Below are positions 7,715-18,781 of a DNA stretch of 64,000 nucleotides, in pieces. The position numbers and the translations under genes were made by a program. The notes under the pieces are model-generated. The model had not been told where the DNA came from. It did not search any database and saw only the letters and a program-made list of their open reading frames with translations. Within the stretch, counting starts at the first letter, position 1, and each line of letters starts with the position of its first letter. Source of the DNA: Rhodospirillales bacterium (GTDB lineage Bacteria > Pseudomonadota > Alphaproteobacteria > Rhodospirillales > Casp-alpha2); contig JAEPQO010000003.1 of the NCBI GenBank assembly GCA_017640505.1, positions 248,001 through 312,000 on the forward strand. The letters are read 5' to 3'.

Positions 7715-9636
7715 CCAGCCGTCAACTGCCGCCGCCGAGTGAACACCGCCGGATCGAGGGTTTCGGCAAGCAGGCGCTGGAGACCGGCCGAAATCGGCTT
7801 CTCGTCACGGCCGCCGTGATTGCCATCGCGTTTGCCGGAATCGGCGCGCGCCTTGTCGATCTCACCGTGATCGGCGGCACCGAACAGGATGACCGCGCGA
7901 CGCTGACGACACAGCCCCCGGCGCTCGTAAGCCGCGCCGATATCGTCGACCGCAACGGTGTCGTGCTGGCATCGAGCCTGCCGACGGCATCGCTTTACGC
8001 CGATCCGTCCGAGGTGATCGACCCGGAGGACGCCGCAGAGAAGATCGCCGGTGTATTCCCGGAAATTGACGCCGAAAAGCTCGCGCGTCACTTGGGCGGC
8101 GACGGGCGCTTCATCTGGATCAAGCGCAACCTGACGCCGGAGCAGCAGCTCGAAGCGAACCGCCTGGGTCTGCCGGGTTTCGATTTTGTCGAGGAAGAGC
8201 GCCGTATTTATCCGCACGGGCCGCTGAATGCGCACGTGCTGGGGGCGACCGATATTGACGGCAACGGGATTTCCGGGGTCGAAGCCTATTTCGACCAGCG
8301 GCTGCGCCAGAGTGCCAAGCCGCTTGCGCTGTCGCTCGATGTGCGGGTGCAGTCGATCCTGCGTGCCGAACTTTCCGCCGCCGTCACCGAATTCAAGGCG
8401 CTGGGTGGTGCGGGTGTCGTCTACGACGTGCGCACGGGCGAAACGGTGGCCCTTGCCTCGCTGCCGGATTTCGATCCCAACGACCGCTCTTCCTATGTCG
8501 GCGAGGCGCGGTTCAACCGTGCCACCAAGGGCGTCTACGAGATGGGATCGACGTTCAAGCTGTTCACGGCGGCGATGGCGCTCGACAGCGGCACCGTCGA
8601 CATGCAGGGCGGCTACGACGCCACGCAGCCGATCCATATCGCGCGCTTCACGATCTCGGATTACCACGCCAAGAAGCGTTGGCTGAGCGTGCCGGAGATC
8701 ATCGTGCACTCGTCGAATATCGGCGCCGCGAAGATGGCGGTCGATGTCGGCGGCGCGGGCCAGCAGGCGTATCTCAGGAAATTCGGCCTGCTGCGCGATG
8801 CCGCGCTCGAACTGCCGGAAATCGGTCATCCGCTCACGCCGTCGACCTGGCGCGAGATCAACACCATGACTATTTCTTACGGGCACGGCATTGCGGTGAC
8901 GCCGGTACAGCTGGCGGCGGCCATCGGCTCGCTGGTCAACGGCGGTGTGCTGCGTCCGGCGACGCTGATCAAACATGAAGACGGCGCGCCCGTTGCCGGC
9001 GAACAGATTCTTTCGAAGGAAACGTCGGACAAGATGCGCCAGCTGATGCGCCTTGTCGTCGCCAAGGGCACGGGGCGCAAGGCGGAAGCGCCGGGTTATT
9101 TTGTTGGCGGCAAGACCGGGACGGCGGAAAAGCAGTTCGGCGGGACGTACCGCAAGAAGGCGTTGATGTCCTCGTTTGTCGGCACGTTCCCGATCAACGA
9201 TCCACGTTATGTCGTTTTCGTCATGGTGGACGAGCCCGTCGGCAACAAGCGCACGTTCAACTATGCGACAGGCGGCTGGGTCGCCGCACCCGTGGTCGGC
9301 CGGGTCATTTCGCAGATCGGGCCGCTGCTCGGGATCGTGCCGGGCAGGGCCGACGAAGAGCCGCTGACGTTACCGCTGATCGACGAGGAGCGGATGAAGG
9401 CGCCGAAGATCGCGACGAGCGGCATGGTCAAGAAGGCCTCCGTTTCCAGTGGCGTGGTGAGACCCGTAAGCAAGCCGAAACCGTCGACGACGATCGAGAT
9501 CCGGACGCCGCCGCCACCGCCGGTACCGAAAAAGGCGGCCGCGCCGCCGGACGGCGGTCCGCCCGGCGAGACGCCGGACGAACGTATTGCACGCAAGACC
9601 CGCGAAGCGCTGGAGCAGGCCTTTGCGGCTCAATGA
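7711..9636 (+). CDS. ftsI: Septal peptidoglycan transpeptidase FtsI (PBP3)
   Basis: The 641-residue class B penicillin-binding protein has a membrane helix at about 29-50, the PBP dimerisation (pedestal) domain from about 70 to 205, and the transpeptidase domain with all three motifs: STFK with nucleophile Ser280, SSN at 334-336, and KTG at 468-470. It crosslinks septal peptidoglycan together with FtsW. After the catalytic domain comes a tail of about 70 residues rich in Pro and Lys (IEIRTPPPPPVPKKAAAPP), which is longer than in E. coli. It overlaps ftsL by four bases and murE by 14. Confidence 0.97.
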   Translation: MTSRQLPPPSEHRRIEGFGKQALETGRNRLLVTAAVIAIAFAGIGARLVDLTVIGGTEQDDRATLTTQPPALVSRADIVDRNGVVLASSLPTASLYADPSEVIDPEDAAEKIAGVFPEIDAEKLARHLGGDGRFIWIKRNLTPEQQLEANRLGLPGFDFVEEERRIYPHGPLNAHVLGATDIDGNGISGVEAYFDQRLRQSAKPLALSLDVRVQSILRAELSAAVTEFKALGGAGVVYDVRTGETVALASLPDFDPNDRSSYVGEARFNRATKGVYEMGSTFKLFTAAMALDSGTVDMQGGYDATQPIHIARFTISDYHAKKRWLSVPEIIVHSSNIGAAKMAVDVGGAGQQAYLRKFGLLRDAALELPEIGHPLTPSTWREINTMTISYGHGIAVTPVQLAAAIGSLVNGGVLRPATLIKHEDGAPVAGEQILSKETSDKMRQLMRLVVAKGTGRKAEAPGYFVGGKTGTAEKQFGGTYRKKALMSSFVGTFPINDPRYVVFVMVDEPVGNKRTFNYATGGWVAAPVVGRVISQIGPLLGIVPGRADEEPLTLPLIDEERMKAPKIATSGMVKKASVSSGVVRPVSKPKPSTTIEIRTPPPPPVPKKAAAPPDGGPPGETPDERIARKTREALEQAFAAQ

Positions 9637-11119
9637 TATTTGGGATGAAGACACTTTGAACGCCATGGACGACGCTCTCAGCCGTATCGAGATCACAGGG
9701 GTAACCTGCGACTCGCGGCGTGTCGAGCCAGGTTTCGTGTTCGCCGCATTGCCGGGCAGCAAGACGGATGGCAGCAAGTTCGTTGCCGACGCCGTTGCAC
9801 GTGGCGCCTCGGCGATCATCGCGCCGAGCGACGGCATCGAGATCGGCGATATCGACATTCCCGTCGTTCGGGAACGCGATCCCAGACATCGCTACGCGGT
9901 GCTCTGCGCCGGATTCTACGGCGTGCAGCCCGCGCACACCGCGGCGGTGACCGGCACCAACGGCAAGACGTCGGTGGCATGGTTCGGGCGGCAGTTGCTG
10001 AATGCCGCTGGTCTGCCCGCGGCCAGTGCGGGCACGCTCGGCATGCTGGGCACGGCAGCCGACGGCAGCGTCCTGGCCGAGGTGCCGGGCGCGCTGACGA
10101 CGCCGGACCCGGCCGATCTGCATCGCGATTTGAAAAGTCTCAGCGCGGCCGGAATCGATCATCTGGTCATCGAAGCGTCGAGCCACGGTCTTGATCAGCG
10201 CCGCCTCGACGGTGTGCGTGTCAGCGCATGTGCATTCACCAACCTGAGCCGCGATCATCTCGATTATCACGGCACCGAAGATGCCTACCTGACCGCCAAG
10301 CTGCGCCTGTTCGACACGCTCGCCGTCGACGGCGGACAGGCCGTGGTCAACATGGATGCCCGCTTCGCCGAGGCGTTCGCCGGCGCGGCACGTTGCCGGG
10401 CGCTGGAGGTCATTACCGTCGGCAGTGGCGACGGCTGCCGCTTCCGCATCATCGATGTCGTGCCGACACCGGCCGGTCTCGATCTCGGTGCCGAGATCGA
10501 CGGCGCGTGGTATAATCTTCAGGTGCCGTTGATCGGCGCATTCCAGGCATCCAATGCAATGGTGGCGCTGGGTGTGGCGGCTGCGCTCGGCGTCGACCCC
10601 AGATCGTGTATCGAAAGCCTGCAAAACCTGTGCGCTGCGCCGGGCCGCATGCAGTTTTGCGGTGCGCATTCATCGGGCGCGGGCGTCTATGTCGATTATG
10701 CGCACACCCCGGATGCGCTCGAGACCGTCCTCAAGGCGGCCCGGCCGCATGCGGAAGGACGGGTGCACGTGGTGTTCGGGTGCGGCGGGGACCGCGATGC
10801 CGGCAAGCGTCCGGAAATGGGCCGTGCCGCCGCTGCCTATGCCGACGTGGTGATCGTCACCGACGACAATCCGCGCAGCGAGGACGCCGCCGAGATCAGA
10901 AAACAGGCATTGGCAGGCGCGCCCGACGCGGTCGAGATCGGCGGTCGCCACGATGCCATCCGCGCCGCCGTCGACGGCCTTGCCGCCGGCGACGTTCTGG
11001 TGATTGCCGGTAAGGGCCACGAACAGGGGCAGATTGTTGGTGACGAGGTCTTGCCGTTCGACGATGTGACCGAGGCCAGGAGAGCTCTTGGCCTGACAGG
11101 TGCGGAGGAATCTTCATGA
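9623..11119 (+). CDS. murE: UDP-MurNAc-tripeptide synthetase MurE (meso-DAP adding)
   Basis: The ligase adds meso-diaminopimelate to UDP-MurNAc-L-Ala-D-Glu. Visible motifs are the ATP loop TGTNGKTS, EASSHGL, and DDNPR, the signature of meso-DAP rather than lysine specificity. I place the start at TTG 9623, inside the end of ftsI, because GGAG lies seven bases upstream and the resulting N-terminus (MRLNDIW...VEITGVTCDSR-type) fits the family. ATG at 9665 would remove 14 residues. The protein has 498 residues. It overlaps murF by four bases. Confidence 0.96.
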   Translation: MRLNDIWDEDTLNAMDDALSRIEITGVTCDSRRVEPGFVFAALPGSKTDGSKFVADAVARGASAIIAPSDGIEIGDIDIPVVRERDPRHRYAVLCAGFYGVQPAHTAAVTGTNGKTSVAWFGRQLLNAAGLPAASAGTLGMLGTAADGSVLAEVPGALTTPDPADLHRDLKSLSAAGIDHLVIEASSHGLDQRRLDGVRVSACAFTNLSRDHLDYHGTEDAYLTAKLRLFDTLAVDGGQAVVNMDARFAEAFAGAARCRALEVITVGSGDGCRFRIIDVVPTPAGLDLGAEIDGAWYNLQVPLIGAFQASNAMVALGVAAALGVDPRSCIESLQNLCAAPGRMQFCGAHSSGAGVYVDYAHTPDALETVLKAARPHAEGRVHVVFGCGGDRDAGKRPEMGRAAAAYADVVIVTDDNPRSEDAAEIRKQALAGAPDAVEIGGRHDAIRAAVDGLAAGDVLVIAGKGHEQGQIVGDEVLPFDDVTEARRALGLTGAEESS

Positions 11120-12549
11120 CGGAAATTGCTCGCGAACCGCTATGGACATCAGAGGATGCCGCCCGGGCGACGGGCGGCGAGGTTGCCGCCGACTGGACGG
11201 CGAGCGGCGTTTCGATCGATAGCCGAACCCTCGCACCGGGTGATCTTTTTGCTGCCCTCAAGGGGCCCAACCACGACGGGCACGACCATGTCGAAGCAGC
11301 GCTCGAAAGTGGTGCCGCCGCCGCCATGGTCGAGCGTATTGGCGGTATCGACGTGCCGCAGGATCGCCTGCTCATGGTTCGCGACACCGTACGGGGGCTG
11401 CGCGATCTCGCGTCATTCGCCCGCGCCCGTGGTTCGGCGAAGGTGTGTGCCATTACGGGCAGCGTCGGCAAGACCGGCACCAAGGAAATGCTGGCTGCGG
11501 CCCTCGGCGCGCAGGGCAAGGTCGCCGCGACCGCGGGCAACCTGAACAATCATCTAGGCCTGCCCCTGTCGCTGGCGCGCATGCCCGCCGATTGCGACTA
11601 CGGCGTGTTCGAGATGGGCATGAACCACGCCGGCGAAATTTCGCCGCTGTCGGCACTGGCGCGCCCACACGTGGCGATCATCACCACGGTCGCACCGGTT
11701 CACATCGAATACTTCGACGACGAAGAAGGTATCGCCGACGCCAAGGGCGAGATTTTCGATGGCCTCGAAGAAGGCGGTACCGTTGTGTTGAACCGCGACA
11801 ACGTGCATTTCGACCGCCTGGCCGAACGGGCACGCGCCGCGGGCGCCAAGATGGTCTGGGGCTTCGGCGTGCACTCGTTCGCGAACGCGCGGCTATTGGC
11901 ATACGAGCCGGATGCGACCGGTGCGCGCGTCGAAGCGACCATCGGGTCGCAGCATTTGAAATACAGGATTTCCATGCGCGGCAAGCACTGGGCTTTGAAT
12001 TCCATTGCCGTGCTCGCGGCGGCGGGCGCGATGGGCGCCGACCTCGACAAGGCAGCCGCCGCGCTCGCCGATGTGATGCCGACCAAGGGCCGGGGGGAGT
12101 ATTTCTCGGTCGCGCTGGCCGACGGCAGCATCGGCGTCATCGACGAAACCTACAACGCAAGCCCGATTGCGATGCGTGCCGCGTTCGACGTGCTGGCGGC
12201 AACCAGACCCGGCCGGGGTGGACGCCGCGTCGTCGTGCTGGGCGACATGCTGGAACTGGGCAAGCATGCCCGCGACGAGCACGTCGGCCTCGCCGCCGAC
12301 ATCAAGAAGCACGACTTCGATCTCGTCTTCGCCTGCGGTCAGTACATGACCGACATTCTCGGCGAACTTCCGAACGACCTTCATGGCGGTAGCGCGGCGA
12401 CGTCCGCGCAGCTCGCGGAAAAGGTGACGGCCAAGCTGCGCGCCGGTGACCTCGTTCTCGTCAAGGGATCGGCAGGGGCGCACATGTCGAAGATCATCGA
12501 CGCGATCCGGGATATGGGCGATGTCGCCGAGAGCGGGGGGGACGCGTAA
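11116..12549 (+). CDS. murF: UDP-MurNAc-tripeptide:D-Ala-D-Ala ligase MurF
   Basis: MurF completes the pentapeptide stem by adding D-Ala-D-Ala. The 477-residue protein has the N-terminal uridine-binding domain with [18 protein letters not shown] (about 35-52), the central ATPase loop [11 protein letters not shown] near 114-124, and a C-terminal domain ending with [11 protein letters not shown], all typical of MurF. ATG at 11116 overlaps the murE stop (ATGA), and mraY begins two bases after its TAA. Confidence 0.97.
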   Translation: MTEIAREPLWTSEDAARATGGEVAADWTASGVSIDSRTLAPGDLFAALKGPNHDGHDHVEAALESGAAAAMVERIGGIDVPQDRLLMVRDTVRGLRDLASFARARGSAKVCAITGSVGKTGTKEMLAAALGAQGKVAATAGNLNNHLGLPLSLARMPADCDYGVFEMGMNHAGEISPLSALARPHVAIITTVAPVHIEYFDDEEGIADAKGEIFDGLEEGGTVVLNRDNVHFDRLAERARAAGAKMVWGFGVHSFANARLLAYEPDATGARVEATIGSQHLKYRISMRGKHWALNSIAVLAAAGAMGADLDKAAAALADVMPTKGRGEYFSVALADGSIGVIDETYNASPIAMRAAFDVLAATRPGRGGRRVVVLGDMLELGKHARDEHVGLAADIKKHDFDLVFACGQYMTDILGELPNDLHGGSAATSAQLAEKVTAKLRAGDLVLVKGSAGAHMSKIIDAIRDMGDVAESGGDA

Positions 12550-12551
12550 CC

Positions 12552-13640
12552 GTGCTGTTTCACATCCTTTATCCGCTGGCGGACCAGTTCGGCGCCCTCA
12601 ACGTCTTCCGCTACATCACCTTCCGCACCGGCGGTGCGATGATGACGGCGCTGATCGTCAGCTTCCTGTTCGGCCCCGTGATGATCGAACTGTTGCGCGC
12701 GCGCCAGGGCCAGGGGCAACCGATCCGCGATGACGGACCGGAAAGCCATCTGTTGACCAAGAAGGGCACGCCGACGATGGGCGGCGTGCTGATCCTGCTG
12801 GCCGTCTGTTCCTCGACGATCCTGTGGGCGGACCTGACCAACCCGTACATCTGGGCGGTGCTCGGCGTGACCGTCGGGTTCGGCATCATCGGCTTCCTTG
12901 ACGATTTTCTGAAGGTCTCGAAGCGCAATACCAAGGGGCTGGCGGGCAAACTCAAACTGGCGATGCAGCTTTCCATTTCCGCGGTTGCCGCGTTTTGGGT
13001 CCTGAGCCATCTGCCCGAAAACCTGCAGACAACGCTGGCGGTGCCGTTCTTCAAGGATCTGCTGCTCAACCTGGGCTGGCTGTTCGTTGTCTTCGCCGTG
13101 TTCGTCATGGTGGGATCCTCCAACGCTGTCAACCTGACCGACGGGCTGGACGGTCTGGCCATCGTCCCGGTGATGATCGCCTCGGGCGTGTTCGGCATGA
13201 TCGCGTATCTGGCGGGTAACACGATCTTTTCCAACTACCTGCAGATTCACTACGTGCCTGGCTCGGGCGAGCTTGCGGTGCTGTGCGGCGCGCTGGTCGG
13301 TAGCGCGCTCGGCTTCCTCTGGTTCAATGCCCCGCCGGCCAAGGTATTCATGGGCGACACTGGCTCGCTGGCGCTGGGCGGCGCACTCGGCGCCGTCAGT
13401 GTCGTCACCAAGCACGAACTGGTGCTGGCCATCGTCGGCGGGCTGTTCGTGCTGGAGACGGTTTCCGTCATCGTGCAGGTGGTGTCGTTCAAACTGACCG
13501 GCAAGCGCGTCTTCGCGATGGCGCCGCTGCATCACCATTTCGAGAAAAAGGGCTGGGCGGAATCGACCATCGTCATCCGCTTCTGGATCATTGCCATGAT
13601 CCTGGCACTCGCCGGCCTCGCCACGTTGAAGCTGAGGTAG
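12552..13640 (+). CDS. mraY: Phospho-MurNAc-pentapeptide transferase MraY
   Basis: This integral membrane enzyme transfers phospho-MurNAc-pentapeptide to undecaprenyl phosphate to make lipid I. The 362-residue protein has about ten helices and begins [25 protein letters not shown], as MraY proteins do. Catalytic acidic motifs are visible: [19 protein letters not shown] and [11 protein letters not shown], along with the basic [12 protein letters not shown]. The start codon is GTG, two bases after murF. Confidence 0.98.
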   Translation: MLFHILYPLADQFGALNVFRYITFRTGGAMMTALIVSFLFGPVMIELLRARQGQGQPIRDDGPESHLLTKKGTPTMGGVLILLAVCSSTILWADLTNPYIWAVLGVTVGFGIIGFLDDFLKVSKRNTKGLAGKLKLAMQLSISAVAAFWVLSHLPENLQTTLAVPFFKDLLLNLGWLFVVFAVFVMVGSSNAVNLTDGLDGLAIVPVMIASGVFGMIAYLAGNTIFSNYLQIHYVPGSGELAVLCGALVGSALGFLWFNAPPAKVFMGDTGSLALGGALGAVSVVTKHELVLAIVGGLFVLETVSVIVQVVSFKLTGKRVFAMAPLHHHFEKKGWAESTIVIRFWIIAMILALAGLATLKLR

Positions 13641-13646
13641 GCCAGG

Positions 13647-15083
13647 ATGATCGAAGTTTTCCCATTCGATGGTTTGCCGGTGCCCGTCCTGGGACTTGGA
13701 CGCAGCGGCCTGGCCGCGGCTAAGGCGCTTTACCGCGGCGGCGCCGAGGTGTGGGCGTGGGACGATGACGAGGAAAAGCGTGCCGCCGCTGCCGAAGAAG
13801 AAGGCATCGAGATCGTCGACCTGACCACCATCGACTGGCGTGAGGCGACGTCACTGATCCTGAGCCCCGGCATCCCGCACACGCATCCCAAGCCGCATCC
13901 GGTGGTGCGCATGGCGCGGGACGCGGGCTGCGAAATCATCGGCGACGTGGAACTGCTGGCGCGCACGCAACGCGATGCGGCCTACGTCGGCATCACCGGC
14001 ACCAACGGCAAGTCGACGACGACGGCGCTGATCGGCCATATCTTCCAGACGTCGGGCCGCGAGGCCGAGATCGGCGGCAACCTGGGCATGCCGGCCTGCG
14101 CGCTGGAACCGCTCGGTCCCGACGGCACCTACATTCTCGAGATGTCGTCCTACCAGCTGGAATTGACGTTCTCGATTACCTTCGATGTCGGCGTGCTCTT
14201 GAACATCAGCGCCGATCACCTCGACCGGCACGGCGGCATGGACGGTTATATCGCCGCCAAGCGGCAGATTTTCCATCGCCAGACAAAGCCGCGCACGGCG
14301 GTCATCGGCGTTGACGACGATTTCTGCCGCGCCATCTACGAAGAGCTTTACGAGAAGGACGAGCAGCTCGTCGTCGGGATCTCGTCCAAGGAACGCGTGC
14401 ACGGCGGCGTCTATGTCGTCGACGGCGTCCTTTATGACGATACCGAAGGCAAGGAAACGCCCGTCATGGATCTGAAGACGGTCGCCAGCCTGCAGGGCGT
14501 GCACAACTGGCAGAATGCGGCGGCGGCGTACGCGGCGTGCAAGATGACCGGGATTGCGCCGCACGCGGTGATGGCCTGCATCAACAGCTATCCGGGTCTC
14601 GTCCACCGTCAGGAACCGGTGGAGATTGTCGACGGCATCGGCTTCGTGAACGACTCGAAAGCCACCAACGGCGAGGCCGCGGCCCGCGCCCTGGCATGTT
14701 ACGACGATATCTACTGGATCGCCGGCGGACGGCCCAAGGAAGGCGGGCTCGAAGCCTGCGCACCCTATTTTGACCGTATCCGCAAAGCCTATCTGATCGG
14801 CGAGGCGGCGATGCAGTTCTCGCAGGAGTTGGACGGCAAGATGCCGCTGACGATTTCCGGCGACCTGGAAGCCGCAACGAAGGCGGCGTTCGCCGATGCC
14901 AAGGCGGCCGGTCTGCCGGGCGCCGTGGTGCTGCTATCGCCGGCCTGCGCATCGTTTGATCAGTTCTCCAATTTCGAGGCGCGCGGCGATGCGTTCCGCG
15001 ACATCGTCGAGGACCTGCCGGGCGAACATGTGGATCCGTTTGAAGAGCCGGGCGTGTTCCCGGGATCGGCGGGCGTCGGATGA
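13647..15083 (+). CDS. murD: UDP-MurNAc-L-Ala:D-Glu ligase MurD
   Basis: MurD adds D-glutamate to UDP-MurNAc-L-alanine. The 478-residue ligase has an N-terminal Rossmann region (VPVLGLGRSGLAAAKAL), the ATP loop GITGTNGKSTTTA near 114-126, NISADHLDRH, and the C-terminal FVNDSKATNGEAAARAL motif. The ATG is preceded by GCCAGG and lies six bases after mraY. The 3' end overlaps ftsW by four bases. Confidence 0.97.
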   Translation: MIEVFPFDGLPVPVLGLGRSGLAAAKALYRGGAEVWAWDDDEEKRAAAAEEEGIEIVDLTTIDWREATSLILSPGIPHTHPKPHPVVRMARDAGCEIIGDVELLARTQRDAAYVGITGTNGKSTTTALIGHIFQTSGREAEIGGNLGMPACALEPLGPDGTYILEMSSYQLELTFSITFDVGVLLNISADHLDRHGGMDGYIAAKRQIFHRQTKPRTAVIGVDDDFCRAIYEELYEKDEQLVVGISSKERVHGGVYVVDGVLYDDTEGKETPVMDLKTVASLQGVHNWQNAAAAYAACKMTGIAPHAVMACINSYPGLVHRQEPVEIVDGIGFVNDSKATNGEAAARALACYDDIYWIAGGRPKEGGLEACAPYFDRIRKAYLIGEAAMQFSQELDGKMPLTISGDLEAATKAAFADAKAAGLPGAVVLLSPACASFDQFSNFEARGDAFRDIVEDLPGEHVDPFEEPGVFPGSAGVG

Positions 15084-16213
15084 GTGCACTGCACCGCACG
15101 GATACGAGCCTGCTGGGCCGCTGGTGGTGGACCGTCGACCGCTGGACATTGGCCGCGGTCGCCTTGTTGCTGGCGTTCGGTGGTGTGATGACGCTTGCCG
15201 CGTCGCCCGCGGTGGCCGAACGCATCGACGTCGGATCGTTTCATTTCATCAAGCGTCAGGCCGTTTTTTTAGGCCTTGGTGCATTAACCATCTTCGGTGT
15301 TTCGTTGATGTCGCTGAAGGGTGTCCGGCGGCTCGCGATCCTGACGACGCTGGCTTCGCTGTTCCTGATGCTGCTGACGTTAATGTTCGGCGCCGAGATC
15401 AAGGGGGCGACGCGCTGGCTTTCCGTTGGCGGGTTCTCGCTGCAGCCGTCCGAGTTCGTCAAGCCGGGCCTTGCCGTCGTTGCCGCGTGGCTGTTCGCCC
15501 GCCAGCGCATGGATGAGCGGTTCCCGGGTTTCCAGATGTCGATCGCCATTTACCTGGTCACGGTCGCGATCCTGCTGATGCAGCCCGATGTCGGCATGAC
15601 CATCGTCGTATCCGTCGTCTGGGGGACGCAGTTCTTCGTTGCCGGTCTGCCGCTGGTGTTCGTCGGCCTGATCGCGGTGCTGTTCATCGGCGCCGGGGTC
15701 GCCGCGTACTTCACGTTCGATCACGTACAGCTTCGCGTCGACAGGTTCTTTGGACCGGAAGCGGATATCGGTTATCAGGCGTCGCGCGCCATCGAGGCGT
15801 TTCAGCGCGGCGGCATCGCCGGGCGCGGCCCGGGCGAAGGCCGGGTCAAGGAAGTGCTGCCGGATGCGCACGCGGACTTCATCTTTGCCGTGACCGGCGA
15901 AGAGTTCGGTTTGTTGGCCTGTCTCGTGCTGGTCGGCCTTTTTGCCTTTGTCGTACTTCGCGGTTTCGGCCGCGTGATGAAACGCGACGACCTGTTCGTG
16001 CTGCTGGCGGTGACGGGACTGCTGTCCCAGTTCGCCGTGCAGGCGCTCATCAACATGGCGTCCTCGGTCAGCCTGATCCCGCCCAAGGGTATGACGCTGC
16101 CGTTCATTTCCTACGGCGGTTCGTCGACGCTGGCGCTGGCCGTCGGCATGGGCATGGTGCTGGCGCTGACGCGCGAACGCCCGGACGAGGGGGGAGGCGG
16201 CTATGGCAGGTAA
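15080..16213 (+). CDS. ftsW: Septal peptidoglycan glycosyltransferase FtsW
   Basis: A SEDS-family polymerase with about ten membrane helices and 377 residues. It polymerises lipid II at the septum together with FtsI. Recognisable elements are the large periplasmic loop with QASRAIEAFQRGGIAGRGPGEGRVKEVLPDAHADFIFAV and the catalytic Asp within it, and the C-terminal FISYGGSSTLAL. The cytoplasmic start of about 20 residues is short. It overlaps murD by four bases and murG by eleven. Confidence 0.97.
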   Translation: MSALHRTDTSLLGRWWWTVDRWTLAAVALLLAFGGVMTLAASPAVAERIDVGSFHFIKRQAVFLGLGALTIFGVSLMSLKGVRRLAILTTLASLFLMLLTLMFGAEIKGATRWLSVGGFSLQPSEFVKPGLAVVAAWLFARQRMDERFPGFQMSIAIYLVTVAILLMQPDVGMTIVVSVVWGTQFFVAGLPLVFVGLIAVLFIGAGVAAYFTFDHVQLRVDRFFGPEADIGYQASRAIEAFQRGGIAGRGPGEGRVKEVLPDAHADFIFAVTGEEFGLLACLVLVGLFAFVVLRGFGRVMKRDDLFVLLAVTGLLSQFAVQALINMASSVSLIPPKGMTLPFISYGGSSTLALAVGMGMVLALTRERPDEGGGGYGR

Positions 16214-17333
16214 ACGCCTCATCGTCCTTGCTGCCGGCGGCACCGGCGGGCACGTCTTTCCGGCAGAAGCATTGGCGCGTGAACTGATGCAGCGGGGCCA
16301 TCGCCTCGCGCTCGTCACCGATCGCCGTGGCGATGCCTATGGCGGGGCGTTGGGTGAAATCGACACGCATCGCATCCGCGCCGGCGGGATTGCCGGCAAG
16401 GGGCCGCTGGCAAAGGTCAGGAGCGTCGCCGAGCTGGGACTCGGCACGTTGCAAGCCCGCGCACTCCTGAAGGATCTGAAACCCAGTGCCGTCGTCGGCT
16501 TCGGCGGCTATGCGTCGATCCCGACCATGATGGCGGCGGGCTTTGCCGGCATTTCGACGGTACTGCATGAACAGAACGCGATCCTCGGCCGCGCCAACCG
16601 GTTGCTCGCCGGCCGCGCCCGCGCCATCGCGGTCTCGTTCCCGGAGAGCCTCGGCATTCCCGCCAATGCGGAGTCCAAGGTCACGCATACCGGCATGCCG
16701 GTGCGGACGAACATCCTCGAGGTGCGCGACACGCCCTATCCGACCTTCACCGACGACAAACCGTTCAACGTGCTGGTGCTCGGCGGCTCGCAAGGTGCGC
16801 ACGTCCTCAGCGAAGTAATCCCCGAAGCGATGGGCCGCCTTGCCGAGAAAACCCGGAAACGTCTCAGCATCACGCAGCAATGCCGCCCCGAAGACCTGGA
16901 AAACGTGCGCGGGACCTACAAGCGTCTCGGCATCGACGCCGAGCTGGCGAGCTTCTTCGACGATGTCCCGGCCCGCCTGGCGACGTCGCATCTGGTGATT
17001 TCACGCTCCGGCGCGTCGACGGTCGCGGAGCTGCTGGCGGTCGGCCGCCCGGCGCTTTTAGTGCCCTACCGGTACGCCATCGACGATCACCAGTCCCTGA
17101 ATGCGCACGCGGTCGACGAGGTCGGCGCGGGTTGGCTGATTCCGGAAGTGGATTTCACCGCCGAAAGCCTGGCGTCCCGTCTGGAAAGCATGTTCGGCAT
17201 GCCGATGATCCTGGAAAAGGCGGCCGAGGCGGCGCGCAAGGCCGGGCGCCCGGACGCGACGGAGCGGCTGGCGACGCTGGTCGAGGCGATGCTCGACGGC
17301 GAAAACGGCGCGGACGCGCGGGAGGCGGCATGA
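16203..17333 (+). CDS. murG: UDP-GlcNAc:lipid I transferase MurG
   Basis: MurG adds N-acetylglucosamine to lipid I on the inner face of the membrane, giving lipid II. The 376-residue GT-B enzyme begins with the diagnostic [22 protein letters not shown] and also has [29 protein letters not shown] and the donor-site [26 protein letters not shown]. It overlaps ftsW by eleven bases and murC by four. Confidence 0.98.
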   Translation: MAGKRLIVLAAGGTGGHVFPAEALARELMQRGHRLALVTDRRGDAYGGALGEIDTHRIRAGGIAGKGPLAKVRSVAELGLGTLQARALLKDLKPSAVVGFGGYASIPTMMAAGFAGISTVLHEQNAILGRANRLLAGRARAIAVSFPESLGIPANAESKVTHTGMPVRTNILEVRDTPYPTFTDDKPFNVLVLGGSQGAHVLSEVIPEAMGRLAEKTRKRLSITQQCRPEDLENVRGTYKRLGIDAELASFFDDVPARLATSHLVISRSGASTVAELLAVGRPALLVPYRYAIDDHQSLNAHAVDEVGAGWLIPEVDFTAESLASRLESMFGMPMILEKAAEAARKAGRPDATERLATLVEAMLDGENGADAREAA

Positions 17334-18781
17334 ACTCCGGTATCAGGTCCATCCCGCTCAACATCGGCACGCTGCATTTCGTCGGCATCGGCGGCATCGG
17401 CATGAGCGGCATCGCCGAAATCCTGCACAACCTGGGTTACAGCGTGCAGGGCTCGGACATCGCGGAAAGCGCCAACGTCAAACGCCTGCGCGACATGGGC
17501 ATCCATGTCGCCATCGGTCACGCCGCCGAGAACGTGGCCGACGCCACGGTTGTCGTTATTTCGTCGGCCGTCAAAAGCGACAATCCGGAAGTCCGCGCCG
17601 CGCGCGAAAAGCTGATCCCGGTTGTGCGGCGTGCCGAAATGCTGGGCGAGCTGATGCGTCTCAAGTGGTCGATTGCCATTGGCGGCACGCACGGCAAGAC
17701 AACGACGACGTCACTGATTGCAGCGGTGCTCGAAGCTGCTGAAATGGACCCGACCGTGATCAACGGCGGCATCATCAACGCCTGGGGGAGCAATGCGCGG
17801 CTGGGCGACGGCGACTGGATGGTCTGTGAAGCTGACGAATCCGACGGCACCTTCCTGAAGTTGCCCGCCGCCATTGCGGTCGTCACCAACATCGATCCGG
17901 AGCACCTGGATCACTACGGTGACTTCGACGCGCTCAGGAAAGCCTTCGACGCATTCGTCGAGAACGTGCCGTTTTACGGTTTCGCCGCGCTCTGCATCGA
18001 TCATGCGGAAGTGCAGGCGATGATCCCGCGGGTTTCCGACCGGCGCATCGTCACCTACGGGTTCAGCCCGCAGGCCGACGTACGCGCGGAAAACGTCACG
18101 CCGGGGCCTGACGGCACCACGTTCGACGTCACGATTTCGAACCGGAAAACAGGTGAAAGCCGCGAGATCAAGGCGCTCAGGCTCGCCATGCACGGTCTTC
18201 ACAACGTCCAGAATGCGCTGGCCGCGGTCGCCATCGCCTGCGAGATGGGATTGTCCGACGAGGTATTGAATAAGGCGCTTGGCGGTTTCAAAGGCGTTAA
18301 GCGCCGCTTTACGCACACCGGCACCGTCGACGGCATTACGATCATCGATGATTACGGCCACCACCCGGTCGAGATCGCCGCCGTGCTTAAGGCGGCACGT
18401 GACGTGGCACAGGGGCAGGTGATCGCCGTCGTGCAGCCGCACCGCTACTCGCGTCTTCGCGACCTGTTCGAAGATTTCTGCTCATGCTTTAACGCCGCCG
18501 ACGCCGTCGTCGTCGCCGACGTGTATCCGGCCGGCGAGGACCCGATCCCCGGTATCGACCGCGATGCGCTTGTTGCGGGCCTGCGCGAGCGCGGGCACCG
18601 CACGGTGGTGGCGCTTGAAGGCGCCGAAGCCCTGGCGAAGACCATCGACGCCATGGCGGGCGAGGGCGATTTCGTCGTCTGCCTGGGCGCCGGCAACATC
18701 TCTGCCTGGGCCAACGCGCTGCCGGGCGAGCTTGAGACCCTAAGGGGCAAGACGCGGGAGGCTGCGAATGATGGCCGCTGA
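17330..18781 (+). CDS. murC: UDP-MurNAc:L-alanine ligase MurC
   Basis: MurC attaches the first amino acid, L-alanine, to UDP-MurNAc. The 483-residue protein has [16 protein letters not shown] and GYSVQGSD in its first 45 residues, the ATP loop [11 protein letters not shown] near 120-130, [10 protein letters not shown], and [13 protein letters not shown] at 17330 overlaps the murG stop. The 3' end overlaps murB by 14 bases. Confidence 0.98.
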   Translation: MNSGIRSIPLNIGTLHFVGIGGIGMSGIAEILHNLGYSVQGSDIAESANVKRLRDMGIHVAIGHAAENVADATVVVISSAVKSDNPEVRAAREKLIPVVRRAEMLGELMRLKWSIAIGGTHGKTTTTSLIAAVLEAAEMDPTVINGGIINAWGSNARLGDGDWMVCEADESDGTFLKLPAAIAVVTNIDPEHLDHYGDFDALRKAFDAFVENVPFYGFAALCIDHAEVQAMIPRVSDRRIVTYGFSPQADVRAENVTPGPDGTTFDVTISNRKTGESREIKALRLAMHGLHNVQNALAAVAIACEMGLSDEVLNKALGGFKGVKRRFTHTGTVDGITIIDDYGHHPVEIAAVLKAARDVAQGQVIAVVQPHRYSRLRDLFEDFCSCFNAADAVVVADVYPAGEDPIPGIDRDALVAGLRERGHRTVVALEGAEALAKTIDAMAGEGDFVVCLGAGNISAWANALPGELETLRGKTREAANDGR